This document shows, in pieces, positions 1 through 11,999 of a stretch of 64,000 nucleotides of DNA; positions within the stretch are counted from its first letter, which is position 1, and each line of letters begins with the position of its first letter. The notes under the pieces were generated by a model. It saw nothing but the letters and a program-made list of their open reading frames with translations. It had not been told where the DNA came from and did not search any database. Both the position numbers and the translations under genes were made by a program. Origin of the DNA: Hyaloperonospora brassicae (lineage: Eukaryota; Oomycota; Peronosporomycetes; Peronosporales; Peronosporaceae); contig CANTFL010001445.1 of assembly GCA_947650285.1 (NCBI GenBank), positions 1,213,971 through 1,277,970 of the forward strand. Reading direction: 5' to 3'.

Positions 1-956
1 CTGCTTGATCATATTTTTCCGACAAAATCGAGTCATATCGTTATTTCAAGAATTCCTGCCGTTTTGATTGCGTGGTACCAATACGTGTAAGCCGCATTCG
101 AGCTTGATATCGTGACAGACATGTTGAAACGCTTTCGTGACACCAGTCTTCTTGCGTAGCGCGAAGACCATCGCATAACGTGTTTTTATTATCATAAAAG
201 TCGCGACGAAGCGGTATTTTGATCTATATTCTGATGTTATTATATAAAAAACATCCGATCATATCATCTAGCCTACACGGTGACCCTCACTTGCTGCTGT
301 TTTAGCTGCAGGGTGTTGAAATTCTTGCGGACTTTATTGGCTGTCGCGAACATATGACAGATGAATGATTGGTATATGTATTTTTCTCGTATACAGCTGT
401 CTTTATCAGCTTGATAGTTTTTAATAACGATACGTGTCTGATTCGGTGATGCCACCATTCGACTTCATTTCATACCACATGGCATTTAAAAGACATCTTC
501 GACAGTGCGTTTTAAAAGCATTCCACATCGCATTCCTGTCGCGACGATTCGCCCGCTCCTTCATCAGTACATCCGTCACTGTTCATCTTTTCATTCATCA
601 TGCGCACATTAGCGGCTGATAGCGAGAACAATTTCTTGTTGAAGTCGTCTACGAGGATCGTATTCTCTAGACGCGCATTGGTCCACAATGTGCCGTTCCA
701 AACATTCAATACCAATAAGCCATGTCCGGGCATCTAAAAGGTCGCATTAATTTTACGCTATTCATTGCGATCTGTTACCAATTAGGTGTAGTTGATAAAC
801 GCGACTTTGTCCCTGCACAGATGTGCCGTTAATTCACTTTCCATATATCATCAACCGCTTTAATTTCCTTGAGTGGCGTTAAACACCACATTCAATTGAT
901 CTTCTTGTCTCACTCCACAAATCTGTTACGTGTTTAGGCAGTCGAGCAGAAATGGT
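1..956 (-). pseudogene. Ty1/copia retrotransposon pol relic (protease end, GAG-pre-integrase, start of integrase)
   Basis: Read on the minus strand from about 930 downward, the translation shows a degenerate protease-like GAS-x-H pattern. A clear GAG-pre-integrase stretch follows at 733-512, with motifs MPGHGLL, VWNGT, LENTI and LFSLSAAN. Next comes a W-HHRI-HVS zinc-binding region near 470-430, as in Copia integrases. Stops and frameshifts break every frame, so no protein can be made. No Copia LTR or reverse transcriptase is seen; the relic is cut off at the window start and at element A's LTR (957). Assignment to Copia rests on motif order in a short segment; family level is not resolved. 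Confidence 0.6.
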
Positions 957-2184
957 TGTGGTGGTGTGGTGATCACAATTTCTGGTGATCTCGACTCTTC
1001 ACTGGCGCCCGGACGACCGAATAATGTAGAGGGTACCCCGATTCCGTGCTCTGTGTCTTCTTGATCACCTTGTGTACTCGTCGATGAGGGACTTGCGCTC
1101 TTCTTGATGGACTTGAGCTGAAGCTGAACTTGACCGTTTTAGTGATCGGGTGGAAATTCTCCACCCCGTCAAACGTGAGGTGGATCGCGTGGAAGTTCTT
1201 TACTCGATCGCTTATGACTTGGGCGCTCTCCCAGAGTCGCCTGTATCCATAGTTCATGCTTGATCCTCGACCCTTCTTACCACTTGAGCCGTCTCGAGAT
1301 CTTGAATCCGAACCGTTAGGTTCTCTGCTTCCAATCGCAGTTGAGAAGTGAGAACTGATGTCTCGCCTGGCCAAACAATCCAAAGGTGAATTTTGCATCG
1401 ACACAGGCCGCTCACTATTCGTCGGGAGGCCAAAGATCCCACTCGGGAGAAGTCGACGCGTGTCTTTTGTTGCAAATTCAATTCTGTTTGATGTCAACCA
1501 ACCAAATACAAATTCTATGACTATGCCTATCGTTTCGCTAGATCTCTGTTGCCTATCTCATGTCTATGTCATTTACCTCTTGCATCATGTGTTCCACAGC
1601 ATACATTTCGTATTGAATCACGGGGTAGTGGATTGTGGTGCAGTGGATTGCCTGGTAGTGGAATGGGGTGCAGTGGATCGTGCCATATTGTCCGCAATAA
1701 TTATGCGCTCACACAATCAAGCGGTACACATCCAGGATGGATCGTGGTCAATCTCTCGAGTCTTTAATCGAGCACATCCCGTCAAGTTGTTGTCACTTCT
1801 GAGACCTCGCATGTTTGATGATCTTGACGATTCACTCCTTCAGCCTGAGTTCATATTCACCTTTCTTCCATTGTCGTTATCGCTCCGGTAATACAGATGC
1901 TGTTCACCTTTTAAATGATCCGGTCTTTGAAGCTTGGTGATCCAAGCCCTTGGCCGCGGAACGTGATCGGTCGTTAGTCGATCCTTGACTATACTCCTTC
2001 TTGAACTTTAGGCAAATCATTCCGCATAATTTCCACAGTCGTTTTCTGTCATCCAGTCTAGTGATCCCATCATTCGTGCCAACGGGCCTATCTTTAAGCG
2101 CACTGCACCAATCATATCGATCTCGCACTTAATGCGGTTTTCACGATCCACCTTTCCATCGTTATTCATCTGCGCCATTCCACA
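957..2184 (-). repeat. 3' LTR of element A
   Basis: Direct copy of 12000-13226 at an offset of 11042, with about five mismatches seen by eye over 1.2 kb. On the minus strand it starts TGTGGAATGG and ends CACCACA. The outer edge (957) reads TGTGGTGGTG on the plus strand, the edge form also used by elements D and F. The partner LTR has TGAAGTAAG there instead. Flanking bases do not give a target-site duplication. Short GTGG/GTGCAGTGGAT-type repeats lie at 1620-1685. Open frames inside the LTR on both strands are preserved only because the two copies are alike. Confidence 0.85.
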
Positions 2185-2198
2185 GTCGTCCCCTGCAC
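2185..2198 (-). promoter_or_regulatory. Polypurine tract of element A
   Basis: Minus strand GTGCAGGGGACGAC lies directly before the 3' LTR start TGTGG. Element D has GTGCAAGGGGCGGC and element F GTACAGGGGGAGGT at the same place. A conserved purine run abutting the LTR is the expected plus-strand primer site. Confidence 0.65.
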
Positions 2199-2439
2199 TG
2201 GCAGTCGACATACAGTGTCGATCGACTGCGCACCCACAACGCCCATGGATCCTGCATCGTCCAAACCTTTTAACTTGGAGGCTGATAATAAGATCCCGCC
2301 TTCTCGTCCACTGCCGGTTTTGACTGGCGGAAGTCATGTCGTGTTTTCTTCGTCTCGGTGGGAGCTACATCCCTTTTGAATCGCGATCCTATGACTATGG
2401 GGATCGCGGCACTCTACGATTAACTGGATTTCAGGATGC

Positions 2440-4637
2440 AATTTTGCAGACTACCATTCGTTGACGGAAGCATGTCGGGACCAGAATCTGAAGATCGACC
2501 ATATGCAACCTAAATTGCGATCCAAAACCAAGATCGCCCCGCGCTTAGCGGCCTATGTCCAAAAGAGTTATCTCGGCATCGAGACCGAGTGTCAGAACTT
2601 GATTAAGAGGTCACGCGGGTTACAGACGGAGCTGGCACGACCCTTGGGTCAAGATCACGTGATCCGATAATTCATGACGGCTCTCTTAAATGCCGAAAGA
2701 AAGTTCGAGCAAAAACAGGATCCGCGCATTAGTGAATTGCTCATCGCCCAACGGCAAGTGGAAGCGTTGACTTCGCGCCTGGCTGATGCGGAACAGAATT
2801 CGTTTGGCGCTCTTCAAGTGAGACATCCAAGGCATCCAAGTAAAAGCGATGCATCAGCAAAGTGTATAAGAATCTTGAAACGGCCAGAATGGCGTTGGAA
2901 GATATGTCAAAGACATATTAAGGCCACCTCCGCGCACAAGAACGCGTAGAGGCGGAGCTGTAGCGGATGCGATCGGACCTCGCGGATCGGGACGCCTAGG
3001 TAGATCATATCATATACGCAGTCAAGAATCGGGCTGGGAACATAAATGTATTTAGTTGATTAGTAATCGAGGCGTGATCCTGACTCAATGGCTCAATTAG
3101 CTTATGGGTCGCTCCGAATTCTTTTTAATGTCCTGTACACGGCTTTAGCTACCATCCCACCAGCAAGCGATCCAGTTCCACGGATCCCAATCTCCCGATC
3201 GAGCATCCCCGCGCCGCAAAGATGACGCTATCCCGAACAAAATCGGTGGATACTCGCTCGCCCAAGTCAGCCGGTGAATCCCCGCGATCCACTAGACTAG
3301 TGCGATCTGCCCAATTTTCTAGATCGGATGGAACACCTCGCGTCTCTGCGCGATCTGACAGATCAACTCGCTCAGAAGCGTCCAAGCCCACGTCCGGATC
3401 TATACGGGTTCCGTCATATCAAGGCACTGCGAGTAAAAAGAGATCCTCCTTTTGAACCGGAAGTAAGTGGGTCCAGGAGCTTCCAGCCAGCAATCCAACG
3501 TTTTCCAATACAGAACCATTCGACTCTTCTGAAGAAGGCACTCTGGCCGCTTTGTCTGGATCGCGCTCTTCGTTGCGGCGCTGTGGATTGTCGAGCAATG
3601 CTCCGCATTATTCCGGATCGACGCCTTCCGTAGTTCACATGGATATCCAAAGTCTTAAGTCTTTGTCGCCTCCACCTTCTAATGGATCCACACTGCCTGC
3701 AAAGCGCCCAGTTTCGAAGGTAGACATTTTCGGCGAAGCTTCAAGCGACTCCGACGGGTAGGTCAGCATGACCAGCGACGCGCGGGATGCCGAAAATGCC
3801 CTGCTTCCGCCAGCTGAATACGACCGTTTAGCCCCGACCCGGGTTTCCCGCCCTATATGGTTTCCCGGATACCGCGATCGGGTACCATGGTCTGACCACC
3901 ATGTATACCTGTGGTCGGCAACTTGTTTTAGCTTGACAAGCGTGGCAAAGCTGGACGTAAATACCTTGATTAAGCATCACACGCGTCCGAAAGGGTACAT
4001 CTTTCCAGCACACACAGCTTTTCGACCCCAACGCTGCGCCTCCTAAATCCGACATTTGAGCCGAGGTGGTCATCTCGGCTCAAGTGTTGGCGCTGTACCA
4101 GCAATATCCCTGGAATCAATTTTAAGCCAATTCACAACGGTCTCTTTTCGCGCGACTTGTTGTTTTGCAGAGTTGTCGTCCATGTATCGCGATTTCAAGA
4201 CCCAACACCGTCAGGCTATGTGGGAAGCGATCCACGCCGTATACCTGCCAATCGAGCAGCGCGATCGCTATCCAGAGCTAGCGCAGCTTTACAAGCAGCG
4301 CAAACAGCGGTAATCGCGAATCGGACGAGGTGGGAAAAGCTGTTGCGTTTTATCGATCCGGGGATAATGGACGGACATTACGATCTGGACCTGTTCCTGG
4401 ACCTTTTTTTCATTCATCTTTCGTCGCCGGTCGAGATAAGTCTATGGCATCCCGTCTAGTCAATTCACAGAAAAACATTTCTAAACTGATCTTAGCATTG
4501 GCTTGTGTGGATAGAGCTGAACCCTGGCAGAACCAGTTTCGATACCGCATTGAAGATCACCCAGGGTCGTCGATCGCCTGCTTGTCCGGTAAGTTCTTCG
4601 TAGTAGTCCGTATCGATATAGACAGTCTATTTACCTA
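2440..4637 (+). pseudogene. Antisense accessory ORF of element A (relic)
   Basis: This segment lies between the pol end and the 3' LTR and is coded on the strand opposite gag-pol. Three blocks occur in the order of the antisense ORF of element D (52742-54578). The first is a helical, charged coiled-coil-like block (2461-2950) with repeated leucine/glutamate-rich segments. The second is a Ser/Arg/Thr-rich linker (3160-3760). The third is a C-terminal block (3768-4637) sharing short motifs with D: LLPxAE then TRV, PWS, a Y-x-(D/K)F-x(3)-H-x-QA(M/L)WEA pattern, DLD-x-(F/L)LD-FF, and HPG-(S/T)-x(2)-A-L then KF. Several stops and frameshifts interrupt it. No known fold is recognised and no function can be assigned. 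Similarity in the coding strand and frame is what marks it as a former protein gene rather than a shadow. Confidence 0.65.
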
Positions 4638-4642
4638 ATCCT

Positions 4643-5760
4643 TTAATACATCTCCATCTTTTTCCTCTTCGTCGATCGCCACATTAATTCATCTTCATCT
4701 ACGGTGCGCTCCCAGCTGTCCTCCGGTAGCATGGCTTCGCTGAAATCGAGGCGATCTGCGCCCTCAAAAATTAGCTGGTTCCTCGGCTGCTCCGGAAAGT
4801 TTTTTAATCGCTTCAGCTTAGTTATTTGTAACAGTGAGAACAATCGATACATATTACTCGAAACTTTCAGCCGCACCACGTGTCTTCCGCAAAGTTCTCT
4901 TAACCGAAATATTCCGTGCCACATGTGTGCCAGCTTTTGGGCGTATCCTTCCTCACTCGATCCAAATCGAGCCACACATGCAATCCAACCTCGATCTCAT
5001 CATATTATCATTGATTATTGTGTCGATCGGTCCGGCCCTCGATCACGATCCGTAGCCAATCGTCAACGACTTCTATCGCTCGCTGGTATTGACGTTGTAT
5101 ATGGTATCGCCATCTTCGGGGTTCTCGATCCCGTCGTTTGGTGCTATTCAAGGGCAACATTTCTTCCGACGTCGACCGTGGGTCCCAACTGTGGATCAGG
5201 TAGAAATGGCGTATCTCCTCGTACGCAATCCTGTGCCTTATTGATGGCAAACGTCAACCTATCTGCTTACTCGTCACGAATTCTCAATTCGTATCCGTGA
5301 CGTACAGTTTGAAACCACTTTTTAGTTGTTGCACTATTCGTTCTGCTGTCCTATTCTCTTGATGGCGGTACGCCATATATTCCCGTTGTTTTTGCCCCGC
5401 AATACGATTGAACGCTCGGAAGAAATAGGAACTGAACTCTGGCTCTCGATCCTTGCAGATTATTTCACTGACCCAAAGCCCTTGAATCACACACTCTTCG
5501 TAACTCTCAGCGATCGTTTTTGCAGTGCTTAAGGAACTCGACTTGCCGATCACGTATCCCGTGAACAGACCCGCCCACAACAATAATTCGGTGTTTCCTT
5601 TGAAAGATCGCGGTAATGACGGAATGTGATCAATCGCTATTTTTTTAAAAAGGGAAGTGGCTTGAAAATTTCTCGGTTATTCGCCGCGAAGAACAAGTTT
5701 TAACTTCCCGTCGTGCAATCAACGCATTCTCCCACGTAGCGCTGTACACTCCTAGAGAGT
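4643..5760 (-). pseudogene. Element A pol: integrase core and C-terminal region (broken)
   Basis: Minus-strand fragments match D's integrase. From 5583 down: LFTGYV, a KDREPEFSS block (second catalytic Asp region) and NRTAERIVQ (catalytic Glu region). From 5250 down: a segment containing WRYHIQRQYQRA. From 4975 down: EGYAQKLAHMWHGIFR, the GPY/F-type module, then LPEDSW. The chromodomain present in D is not preserved, since the last frame ends at 4643. Frameshifts separate the pieces, so the integrase is dead. Confidence 0.75.
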
Positions 5761-5769
5761 CTTCTCCAG

Positions 5770-6660
5770 TACACGTTAGACCGGATTTATTAGTACGTTT
5801 GGTCTATCCTTTGGTGGATTCTCTCCAGAATGTTGTGGTAATGATGTAGGAAATCTTGATGCAGTAGTTTTGGTATCACCAAACGAACCAGCTCCACGCG
5901 ATTGTCTAGATACATCGTTGATCGATGGCAGAAATACAATGGTCCGCTCTTGTCTACTACATATTCCGAGCACATAGATTTGCCTCTTCGACACTCAGCT
6001 TCGGTCTACCCCGATCAGGAATTACTTTAGGTTGACGATCTATTTCTCCTTTACCTGTGCTTGCTGAATTCTCTCGATTCTGACCTGCCGTAAAAAATCA
6101 TCATGTAGTACTCAAAGTGATCGTCGTCGCCTTACGGCTTACCTTGTGACTGTAGCTATTCTCACGACCTGATCGACACTGTTGGTTGCCAACAACCATT
6201 CCAACCGGTTCAACGAGCATTAATCCTGGCGATCTTGATCGGATAAAGTGGTCGATACTTGCTCTTGTTGCAAAGTGTTGCTTGCTAGTCGTTCGGGATT
6301 GATTACAGTCCCTCCTTATGTGTAAAATTCGTGGATCGGCCACGATCGAAGTTTCTCCATTGCCTTATGACGTAACAACTGCAATCGGGCATTTTGCAAT
6401 CGATGTCTCCGTGCATCTGCCGTAACAATAAGTTAAAATAGCCACAAATGACGATGCGCCACCGTTCCTGATCGTCCAGGAAAATGAAACATAATTGCGC
6501 AACAGAGCTAAAAATTCTTTTTCGATTATTCCACTTAATATCGTTAGGTTTTAGCGTTTGGCTCGTGATTGTTACAGACAAGTATATTCTATTGGGTTCT
6601 TGTAGCAAAGCTGCAGATACTGCCCATTTACTAGCATATATCAAATCACTGTAGGACTAC
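5770..6660 (-). pseudogene. Element A pol: RNase H region and integrase zinc-binding end (broken)
   Basis: From 6644 down the frame opens with IYASKWAVSAALLQ, the first RNase H start, and TSQTLKPND. It then jumps to VICGYFNLLLRQMHGDI, which corresponds to the GDSNLVV block of the second, archaeal-like RNase H in D. About 0.5 kb that D has between these points is missing. Around 6330 the HIRRDCNQS block of the second RNase H follows, with the AD that D has after it lost. At 5994-5776 a degenerate H-x-H region of integrase is readable in two frames. The element therefore once had the same two RNase H domains as D. Confidence 0.6.
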
Positions 6661-6705
6661 CCGGATTGAAGTGTTCAACAATCCAAGTCTTCGCGATCTT
6701 GTCCT

Positions 6706-7910
6706 TTAGTATGAGGAACGAGTTATCACTTTCTTCCATCGACTTCTGTCCGTGGAGTTCAGGTCGCCCTCTTTAACACAGGAAGACGCTGGATCGCTCC
6801 ATACTACACATATACGATCTGGGTCGCTGTCACCTTGATTTTTCCGATCGTCCACTTTTATATCGCCCCCTGTATCAGCGATACGATCTGGATCAGTATT
6901 CTCCCGACCCTTCCGATCGTCAACTCCCTTTTCACTTGGTATATGCGACTGCATCTTTTCCATGCAGCAAATTTCGTGTAATTCTGCTTCGCGTAGTTCG
7001 TATAGCACTGATGCATATATCGCAAATCTTTCAATGAATAGGCTATAGTAATTCAAACTCCCTAAAAATGACGGCATCGACCGCAGCGTTCGTGGAAAAA
7101 AAAGTTTGACCAGCGATCCGAGATCCTTCGGGTGGGTCTCCAGTCCAGTGAGTGATACTTGATGACCGAGGTAATCCACCTTGTGCCGTCCCCAAAAACG
7201 TTTCATCCGGCGGATCGACAGATTCCACTTGTCGTATGCACGTAGCAATCTATCTACTCTTTCGTACAAATCGTCCCACGATGTAGCTGGAATCATTATG
7301 TCATCTATGTACGATCTTCGACCTAGCACATCTGGTGTTTGACTGGTGTACGGCTCTCCTTCTTTGAACACGTCGATACGTTTGGGCGGCTCCATAGAGG
7401 AGGCATCTGGATCGACCCCGATCTTCATATATCCATACAAGTCATTGTTGATCAGGCGTCGGTAAATCTGCGGAGCATTTTCTAACGCAAATGGCATCCG
7501 TAGCGATTCAAACAAGCCTGATGGCTTAATGAATTTGTAAATACTTCTTGCTCGTTCTGTCATCTCTACCACATAAAATCCGCCTGCCATGTCCAGTGAG
7601 CAGTACCACATCGCTTTGTCCATGTCTTATTATAGTTCGCTAATCAATGGCATTGGGTAAGCCATCCGCCTTGTCAACTGGTTTACCCGTCGATAGTCGA
7701 TGAACAATCGAATGTCCTCGCCATTCTTCTTCATGATAACTACGATCGGCGAGTCCCAAAGTGATGTGGAAGGTCGTATAATCTTGGACGAGAGCAGCCC
7801 TTTACTCAAATCCGCTATTTTTTTGCGAAACTTAGGTGCTACTGGCCGTACCCTTTGCGCGATCGGGCTCAGTCCTCCCGCGTCAATATCGCAAATCACC
7901 CCTCGTGCGG
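6706..7910 (-). pseudogene. Element A pol: reverse transcriptase (broken)
   Basis: Two minus-strand frames cover the RT. 7899-7630 has PIAQRVR, the SPIVVIMKKNGEDIRL fingers block and a PMPLISEL end. 7623-6706 has WYCSLDMAGGF, LRMPFALENAPQIY, the catalytic RRSYIDDIMIP box, KVDYLGH and LGSLNYYS thumb blocks. The YIDD box itself is intact, but the frames are split by a stop at about 7625. The distal end carries an acidic insert (6830-6940) with a near-duplicate VDDRK...DPDRI pattern not present in D. Non-functional as it stands. Confidence 0.8.
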
Positions 7911-7979
7911 CTGAAGGAGTGCGTTTCCTTTACCAATAAGAAGGTGCTTGTTTCTCCATATCAGTTGTCGTAATCGCTC

Positions 7980-9368
7980 CTAGTCACCAGTCAGTGGTAA
8001 TTCTGTATCGCCTACTTTAAAATCGTCAATCGTAACTTCGGCTGTAGGCGTAACAATGTCAGGCAAAAGCGTCATGTGCTGATCCACGTCCTCGGCGTAC
8101 AGTTGCCAAATTTCATGACAATAGGAAGAGACATCCGGATCTGTCTCGATTCGATCATCCTCCAAACATGGCCCTTCATTGATTCACATATGGTGAGGGT
8201 ACGGCCTCGTTCATGGACTGATCGCCTACTCAGCCATTTGTCGACTGTTCTTGATTCATATTAACCAACGGCAGGACGCTTGTTGATCGATGACCCACTT
8301 GTAGGTGTCGATCACGTCACGCTATCCGTCATGTGATCGATCGGTATTCCTGTCCTTATTTGTTTCGTCTCTTTCTAGTGGCCTCTAGGGTAATCGATCG
8401 CATCTTCCCTTCTGCTCGATCGTGCTAACGACACGTGGTTGTGGATCCACACGTAAAAACAACTTTTTAGTCTCATATCGAGCTGTACGTTGCTCCATTT
8501 ATTAACTTTAGGCCGACTTAAAATTTATATCGTCGTAGAATATGGTGGGTGGTCCGCAATCATTCCAGCGTATACGGGCGGCAGTTCTTTATATGTTTCT
8601 GTCGTCGCTTAAAATGATAGAGTCTGCCACTCGTTGTACCGTCGCGATCCAACCGAGACGTAGCCTGGGAATCATGGCACCATATCAGCAGCCATAACTC
8701 AACTTAAAGCCGGTCCGCGATCGAGGGTAACTTCTTTATCGCTTAGACTTGTCAGATGCAAGTAATTGATCCGACCCATCCCGGTGGTCACGGTGGTTAC
8801 CCATGTTGAATCGCGTTTCACATAAAGCTTGGCGTTGAGCTGGGTATTGCCGATCCTTATCTCTGTCGGTCGACCAACCGGTAGAGCTACATGCTATTTT
8901 GGGATCGCGATCAGCTGCATGGATTATTGTACAGAGGTTTAGGTCCTGCTAGATGAATCTTCACTTTATCTGGCAATCATAGCGTCTTATCAGCTAAATC
9001 CATACGTATACCTGCGGGTACCATAAAATCCATACCCAAGATCCCTTCTTGACCGGTTTGATCACCCCACCACCCAGCAAAATAGTACACCAGCGATCCA
9101 TTTAGGATGATCTTGATCTTGGTACGTCCTCCGGTCATGTGCGTGTTTATACCTATCCCCATTTCTTTTTCTGATTCTAGTCAATGACACATCCCACCTT
9201 ACGATCAAAGGCGGTGTCTACGATCGAGATCTCAGCTCCTGAGTCCAGTAGCATTGTGGCCTTTTTGTTGTTAATCTTCCCAACCACTTTAGCTTGCTTG
9301 AACCATTTTCCTGGTGTATGGTATTTCCAGTATCCCCTTGACTCGCCAGGCGCTAAGACACGTTCCAT
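7980..9368 (-). pseudogene. Element A pol: protease and protease-RT linker (broken)
   Basis: From 9368 down: RVLAPGESRGYWK, then the retropepsin active site LLDSGAEISIVDTAF, matching LLFDTGAEISILDIAF in D. From 9162 down: GRTKIKIILNGSLVYYF and GILGMDFMVPAGIRMDL. The linker from about 8970 to 7980 keeps patches resembling D's post-protease region but has many stops. Active-site residues survive, but the chain is interrupted after KVGCVID. Confidence 0.75.
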
Positions 9369-9521
9369 CTTGGTGGGCGACCGGACGTATTCATGATGTC
9401 GTCTAACACTGGAACTGGAACGCAGACAGTTTGAAAAATCTTATGTATCATGCCGATCATCCTACTTGTCCTCGCCTCCGTCGACCCACTTCCTCTGCAC
9501 AAATGCATATACCCAGAGCCT

Positions 9522-9572
9522 AGAACGCTAGGCTCGTACCAGATTCTAACCTGGCGAGCGTCCTAGTTTAGC
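9522..9572 (-). promoter_or_regulatory. Element A gag-pol junction: slippery-like heptamer and hairpin
   Basis: On the minus strand, gag ends ATG CTA AAC TAG (stop at 9565-9563), giving heptamer G CTA AAC at 9572-9566. Directly downstream, AGGACGCT (9564-9557) can pair with AGCGTTCT (9529-9522), including one G-U pair. Element D has the same layout with different bases. In both elements pol lies in the -1 frame, so this is a candidate -1 frameshift signal; recoding has not been shown. Confidence 0.5.
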
Positions 9573-11999
9573 ATCTTCCCGGCTTGTTCCCGCAACATCC
9601 CTGCATGCTTGGTAGGCACATACCACTGACGGATAATGTTGTAAAACTGTTCCATCGAGCACTTTCCTTCATCGTGGACGTCCTTGCATACGGAACACAC
9701 GTAGTAGCACTTGTCCGCTGGATGACTCTTACTTCCACACTTCTGACACGCAAGTCTCTTCGAACATCCGCGATCGTCATGTCGCTTCTACCCACAGTGT
9801 ATACACACTGTTTGAGGCTTTCCACGATATTAGTGCCGATCGCGGTCGATTTGCTCATTTCGAATGAATGGGTTTCCCGGGTTCTGAGCGCTATCGGCAG
9901 ATATAGCCATGTGCACATTGTGCCGATCCTACTTCCGAGCGCGATCCATAGCCGTGGCCATATACCCGTTGCGTCGATCCGAGTCGGAGTCCGATCCACA
10001 GGAGTATATGTCTCATCCACTGCTCTCGCTTTCCACGTGGATCGCTCTCACCGCTCGCGATGGTTTTGCTGGCACTTGGGCCGCCTGTGGCGCAACACGC
10101 TATCGAAATTTGCTCGACGCCATAGAGGCGTGAGCCTCTCGAACTTCCATGTTCTTACATTCCTGCATCGTTTCTTCCAGATCGTCTGCATCTCCAAGGC
10201 GTAACATCATAAACATTCGCGTCCAGATCGCGATCGTCCAGGGTACCAATTGCGGATATTAGACGGTCCATCTCGTATCGGGATCTTCGCCCGGATCGAA
10301 GCCACATATGGACGGTACAAGTACTCCAATGGAGTCTCGTTTGATCGCTTACGGGCATGGTAGTAGAGTCCCCCAACTGAAACACGATTCTTTCCTCCGT
10401 ATTTGGCCATGAAGCCTTCTAGGAGTGCTTTCCACGAAGTCCTCGTTGAGCTACTGAGCTGGTTATACCAATCAAGCGCCGTTCCTGTAAGAAGATGGCT
10501 GAACACTAGGAACTATTTCTCCTCAGGCGCTTGATCGCATAGGAACGCCGAATTCACCTTACTGATACAGTTCCTGGGCCGCTCTTCATTATTCTCTCGG
10601 CCAAGGAATTCCTTCAGTTCGGCCATGACAGACATTCGAATCCTTTGGTTAGAGACCCCGCCACTCCCCGCTGCTCCTGCCGTCTCCACCTGCGGTAATC
10701 CCTTCTCTACTTGCTCCCGACGCGCATGGCCATAGTCATGCGATACATTAGGACTCGATCCAACCGACTCCATGTCAATATCCGGCATGTCGATCTCCGG
10801 TTCGGGATGGCGATTAATCGATCGTCCAGCGTTCATGTGAGCTTGTTCTAGCTCGTATTTCTTCAAAGCTGCTAAAAATAGTAATTTACGTGTTCTGACT
10901 CCACCATGTTCAAAAACTGCGTTGCCGATGGCCTTCCCGCTTGCGCTTCTGCCTCATTCCGTTCAAATGTCTTCCGCAACAGATCCGCGCCATTTTTCCT
11001 TGCGACATCCGTTGGATCTCGACCAAATCGTTTGAGTCTTCTTCCGATTTCACTGAAGTATATCGGTATGATAGTGAATTTATCCTTGGGGGAATCGTTG
11101 ATCGGCGTGAGAACTGCATCCATCGTGATCCGCGGCTTGATCCGTTGATCCGAGGTGCCGATCGGCGGAGTCGGGTTGTCGCTGGGGTCACATATGCCTA
11201 TAGGCGGACTCGACGTCTTAAACATCGACTGCCCTGCGTCAACAACTCGATTGTGGCTGCACTCTAGTGCGTTTGTGCGTTGAACGTTCCCGCCGTAAAC
11301 CCCGCCTCCGTTAGCATACAGATTAGACGCCGGAGCACCTCCAACACGTCGAGAGTTGATTTAGGTGCAGATATTGGTGCGCGCATCGTTCCGGTCCGCT
11401 TCGGATTGTTTGTCTTAAGTAAAATATCACTTGGCAACATCTTCTTTAGCTCCATCAATTAGTATTCCTGGCTGATTTCGTCAAATCGCTAGTATATTAA
11501 TTGTATTTCGCGATCAACTGACTATGAGGCTTGATCCATCTTCTCCGTCTTGACATTGTCTCCGGCTTGTCTGTTCGTGTAAACGTTCCGATGTTGTTTC
11601 ACCGCGGCCAGATTATTAACGTCGTCCAAACTCATAGATTCTTTCTTCATCATTTCGGATTATTTGTCTGATATGAATGAAACTCGTTTGGGGATTCCCC
11701 TAAAACATTCATACTGCAGATAGTGCTTTTTAGCGCAATCTGCGGTGGCCCCCGACAAGACCTCAGAATGGGGTTGGGGTTTTTATTCCAGATCGTGCGA
11801 CCGATCGTCCTATTTTTTTATCGTCGCCAAAGCCCCCCAAAAAACATTGAAGATCTAGGGATCCTTCATTCTCACGCGTGTGCGACAATCCGTCATTAGC
11901 TGACGCTTCTATCCCAGGATCGATCTCGATCTTGACTTCTTCGCTCAGAGACTTATGGTGAAATCCCAAGTCACCAGAAGATTTAAGCACACGCACCAT
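9566..11999 (-). pseudogene. Element A gag (broken)
   Basis: It starts ATGGTGCGTGTGC at 11999, directly at the LTR boundary, giving MVRV as in element D. Further pieces include the region before the capsid (11458-10872) and MSVMAELKEFLGRENNEERP (about 10640-10570), matching D's DLKEFHGRNQDED. Then comes GTALDWYNQLSSSTRTSWKALL (10490-10420), the capsid core, and HARKRSNETPLEYLYR (10360-10300). The zinc-knuckle region at about 9800-9570 is only readable in mixed frames. Multiple stops and frameshifts prevent translation. Confidence 0.75.
11986..11998 (-). promoter_or_regulatory. Primer-binding site of element A
   Basis: The minus strand reads TGGTGCGTGTGCT immediately inside the 5' LTR. TGG pairs with a tRNA CCA end. 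It overlaps the gag start codon by two bases (A-TGG). Elements D and F have TGGTGCGCGTGCC at the same place. The matching tRNA is not identified. Confidence 0.6.

Noticed and set aside
953..956. Target-site duplication for element A
   Set aside because: The 4-5 bp at the left edge (TGGT) and right edge (GAGA at 13227) do not match, and the flanks belong to different elements.
1358..1891. 177-codon frame present twice (also 12400-12933)
   Set aside because: It lies wholly inside element A's LTRs, and the two copies agree only because the LTRs are near-identical. No domain, and no matching frame in related LTRs.
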